DNA from: Muribaculaceae bacterium
GTDB taxonomy: Bacteria > Bacteroidota > Bacteroidia > Bacteroidales > Muribaculaceae
Assembly: GCA_024400895.1 (NCBI GenBank)
Contig: JAKSMA010000130.1
Location: forward strand, 1 to 6,897
Direction of reading: 5' to 3'
DNA: 6,897 nt
Position 1 is the first letter of the stretch, and every line of letters starts with the position of its first letter. The translations under genes were made by a program, and so were the position numbers. The notes under the pieces were generated by a model. It worked only from the letters and a program-made list of their open reading frames with translations, ran no database searches and had not been told where the DNA came from. Positions 5,630-6,897 of the stretch are shown in pieces.

Positions 5630-6578
5630 TCCATTCTTTATAGATACGGCGAACAGCCAAATACACGAAATTGCTGAAGCCCAGTGGCAAATGGCGGTTT
5701 CGCAGTAAGGTGTTGCACATGCGTGGCACCAGACCCTTCACCTTCACTGGGCAGAGTTCGTCGAGGTTGCGGAAGTGGCCTTCGTAACGGCGGGCATGGC
5801 GCACCATCGCCAGCATAGCCATCTGCAGTGCTGTGTGGTAAGTGCCAGTGGTGTCGTGCTGGGTGAAATATTCGTTCACCAGCGCATGCGCGCGATAGAA
5901 CGAGCGGTTGTGCTTTTCGTTGATGCTGTGAGTGTAGGAAGTGGCGTTGTCGTCGCGATAGGCATACACCGCCTCATCAATATATTCGCGGCGTGCACCG
6001 AGGAGCAGGCGAGGTACCACCACATAGTCTTCACCATAATTGACGCCCTCTACCGAATTGATACCCCCTTCGGTGAAAAGCGAGTGGCGATACATTCGTC
6101 CCCAGATGCGGTTGAACACGATGTTTTGGCAAAGCATCAATTTCAGATAGGTCTCCTTCTTGCCGTGAAAAGGAGGAATGAGAGCGCTTTCGTTGCCGTC
6201 GCTCACGGTCACATAGCCGCCGTCCACCACATCAGCACCGGTTTCTTCCATCTTCGCGCACAGGTGCTCCACGGCTTGCGGCATCAGATAGTCGTCGCTG
6301 TCGACATGCATCACATAGTGGCCGGTGGCAGCCTCGGTGGCAGTGTGGCGTGCAGCACCGAGCCCACGATTCACATCGTGTGTGATGATACGCACCTGGC
6401 TTTCGCGCTGTGGAAAGCGGGCGATGGTGGCGCGCAGCACCTCAATGCTTCGGTCGGGCGAGCAGTCGTCCACGAAGATATATTCAATATCCTCGTATGA
6501 TTGGCAGAAAAGTGATTCTGCGCACTTCTCGATGTATTTTTCCACGCCGTAAACCGGCACTAAAATCGAAACTCTCAT
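5613..6578 (-). CDS. Family 2 glycosyltransferase (GT-A fold)
   Basis: The protein has 321 residues from the ATG at 6578 (MRVSILVPVYGVEKYIEKC). An adjacent ATG at 6581 would add one Met; a longer frame to 6614 is unlikely because GT2 proteins usually begin right at this strand. Visible landmarks are VPVYG (7-11), FVDDCSPD (35-42, nucleotide-sugar binding), NRGLGAARH (70-78) and the DXD-type metal motif HVDSDDY (91-97). GEDYVVVPRLL (182-192) is the usual acidic site of the acceptor/catalytic region. The last 100 residues are basic and amphipathic, without a clear membrane anchor, so it probably acts at the cytoplasmic membrane face. It transfers a sugar from a nucleotide donor to a glycan or lipid-linked acceptor; donor and acceptor are not predictable. 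With the neighbouring flippase it suggests surface-polysaccharide synthesis. Its GC content is visibly higher than that of the genes left of 4192. Confidence 0.92.
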   Translation of the reverse strand: MRVSILVPVYGVEKYIEKCAESLFCQSYEDIEYIFVDDCSPDRSIEVLRATIARFPQRESQVRIITHDVNRGLGAARHTATEAATGHYVMHVDSDDYLMPQAVEHLCAKMEETGADVVDGGYVTVSDGNESALIPPFHGKKETYLKLMLCQNIVFNRIWGRMYRHSLFTEGGINSVEGVNYGEDYVVVPRLLLGARREYIDEAVYAYRDDNATSYTHSINEKHNRSFYRAHALVNEYFTQHDTTGTYHTALQMAMLAMVRHARRYEGHFRNLDELCPVKVKGLVPRMCNTLLRNRHLPLGFSNFVYLAVRRIYKEWISVFS

Positions 6579-6631
6579 CATAAAAAATCGGTAGCTAAGA
6601 GAGCGATACCGCAATAATTTGATTTACAATG

Positions 6632-6662
6632 TAAAATTAAGAATTTTGCTTGGTTTACCCAA
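6632..6662 (-). promoter_or_regulatory. Weak candidate promoter for the glycosyltransferase gene
   Basis: On the minus strand TTGG (6662-6659) is followed after 19 bp by TAATTTTA (6639-6632). These differ from TTTG and TAnnTTTG by one base each, and the spacing is normal. The leader to the ATG at 6578 would be about 45 nt. Confidence 0.3.
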
Positions 6663-6735
6663 TTTTTATCAGTGAAATTGGGAGAGTATACCAAATTTTT
6701 TTTTGATGAATCACGAGAGTATACCAAAATTTGGA
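6656..6735. repeat. Degenerate repeat array with 33-bp period
   Basis: GAGAGTATACCAAA occurs exactly twice (6682-6695 and 6715-6728), 33 bp apart. A third, diverged unit (TACCCAATTTTT at 6656) lies another 33 bp to the left, so TACC-type starts fall at 6656, 6689 and 6722. Units 6656-6688 and 6689-6721 agree at about 23 of 33 positions. The third unit matches only over its first dozen bases. A related stretch, GGAAATTTGGATAGTACAC, reappears at 6861-6879, out of phase. The array lies upstream of the glycosyltransferase start, beyond its candidate promoter. Confidence 0.55.
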
Positions 6736-6897
6736 GCGAAAACATGGCATCAGTCAAAACCTGACGGAAACGAAAAACAAAAAAACCAAAAAAACACCTT
6801 GCCGAGGATGGGTGCTGTCGCCCCTGATGGTATGCGCGCACGATTTTCCGGACACTGTCTGGAAATTTGGATAGTACACGTAGAATTTTCTCATTGC
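6736..6897. other. Non-coding-looking right end: A-rich tract, GC-rich block, palindrome
   Basis: No convincing gene lies between 6582 and the window end (316 bp). After the repeat array comes an A-rich tract (about 6768-6798), then a GC-rich block (about 6799-6842) that contrasts with its surroundings. A palindrome with 10-bp arms and one mismatch follows at 6845-6865 (TTTCCGGACA-C-TGTCTGGAAA). A minus-strand frame from the ATG at 6894 to the TGA at 6754 would encode 46 residues (starting MRKFYVYYPNF, with a hydrophobic end). It is too short and too dependent on the A/T tract to call as a gene. It may be part of a dispersed repeat. Confidence 0.45.
6845..6865. promoter_or_regulatory. 21-bp near-perfect palindrome
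   Basis: TTTCCGGACA (6845-6854) and TGTCTGGAAA (6856-6865) are reverse complements apart from one G/T position, with a single central base. The almost loopless shape suits a DNA-binding site for a dimer better than an RNA hairpin. No gene within the window is clearly placed to be controlled by it. Confidence 0.35.

Noticed and set aside
5775..6500. 241-residue plus-strand frame opposite the glycosyltransferase
   Set aside because: Antisense shadow in GC-rich DNA: His/Val/Ala-rich with no motif, while the minus frame carries all GT2 landmarks.
6578..6841. 87-residue minus-strand frame upstream of and touching the glycosyltransferase
   Set aside because: Its VYSPNF-type peptides come from the 33-bp DNA repeat. 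It runs through the candidate promoter and leader of the glycosyltransferase, and the rest looks like translated non-coding sequence.

Overview
The window looks like a Bacteroidales chromosome, most likely from the Prevotellaceae/Muribaculaceae range. Three things suggest this. Start codons lack Shine-Dalgarno sequences and sit in A/T-rich leaders. Several upstream regions carry the Bacteroidetes -7 box TAnnTTTG. The secreted proteins are of types common in gut and oral Bacteroidales: a BspA-like leucine-rich-repeat protein and proteins with a type IX secretion (T9SS) type-A-like C-terminal tail. No tRNA, rRNA, CRISPR array or insertion sequence was seen.

Layout. (1) Positions 1-2492 form a plus-strand group of exported proteins: the last 24 codons of a gene cut by the window edge, a BspA-like LRR protein (124-1524), and a 286-residue exported protein (1539-2399) whose C-terminus is a close copy of the truncated upstream gene. 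The group ends at a strong intrinsic terminator (2448-2492). (2) An AT-rich intergenic stretch (2493-2749) leads to a 190-residue secreted protein of unknown function (2750-3322). (3) A perfect 15-bp inverted repeat (3347-3397) separates it from a convergent minus-strand gene for a 181-residue cytoplasmic coiled-coil protein (3419-3964). (4) A 228-bp divergent intergenic region carries a perfect TAACTTTG box facing each way, an inverted repeat and a leader hairpin. (5) A Wzx-type polysaccharide flippase (4193-5629, plus) and a family 2 glycosyltransferase (5613-6578, minus) face each other and overlap tail to tail by 17 bp. (6) The last 316 bp contain no convincing gene. They hold a degenerate 33-bp-period repeat, an A-rich tract, a GC-rich block and a palindrome.

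How the genes relate. The first block probably makes envelope or surface proteins in one transcript, and the repeated C-terminus implies an ancestral gene duplication within this cluster. The flippase and glycosyltransferase fit assembly and export of a surface glycan, but their convergent arrangement means they are separate transcripts. The coiled-coil gene and the 190-residue secreted protein have no function readable from the sequence. I found no clear defence system, mobile element or complete novel system. The best leads are the duplicated secreted-protein cluster and the repeat-bearing region at the right end.
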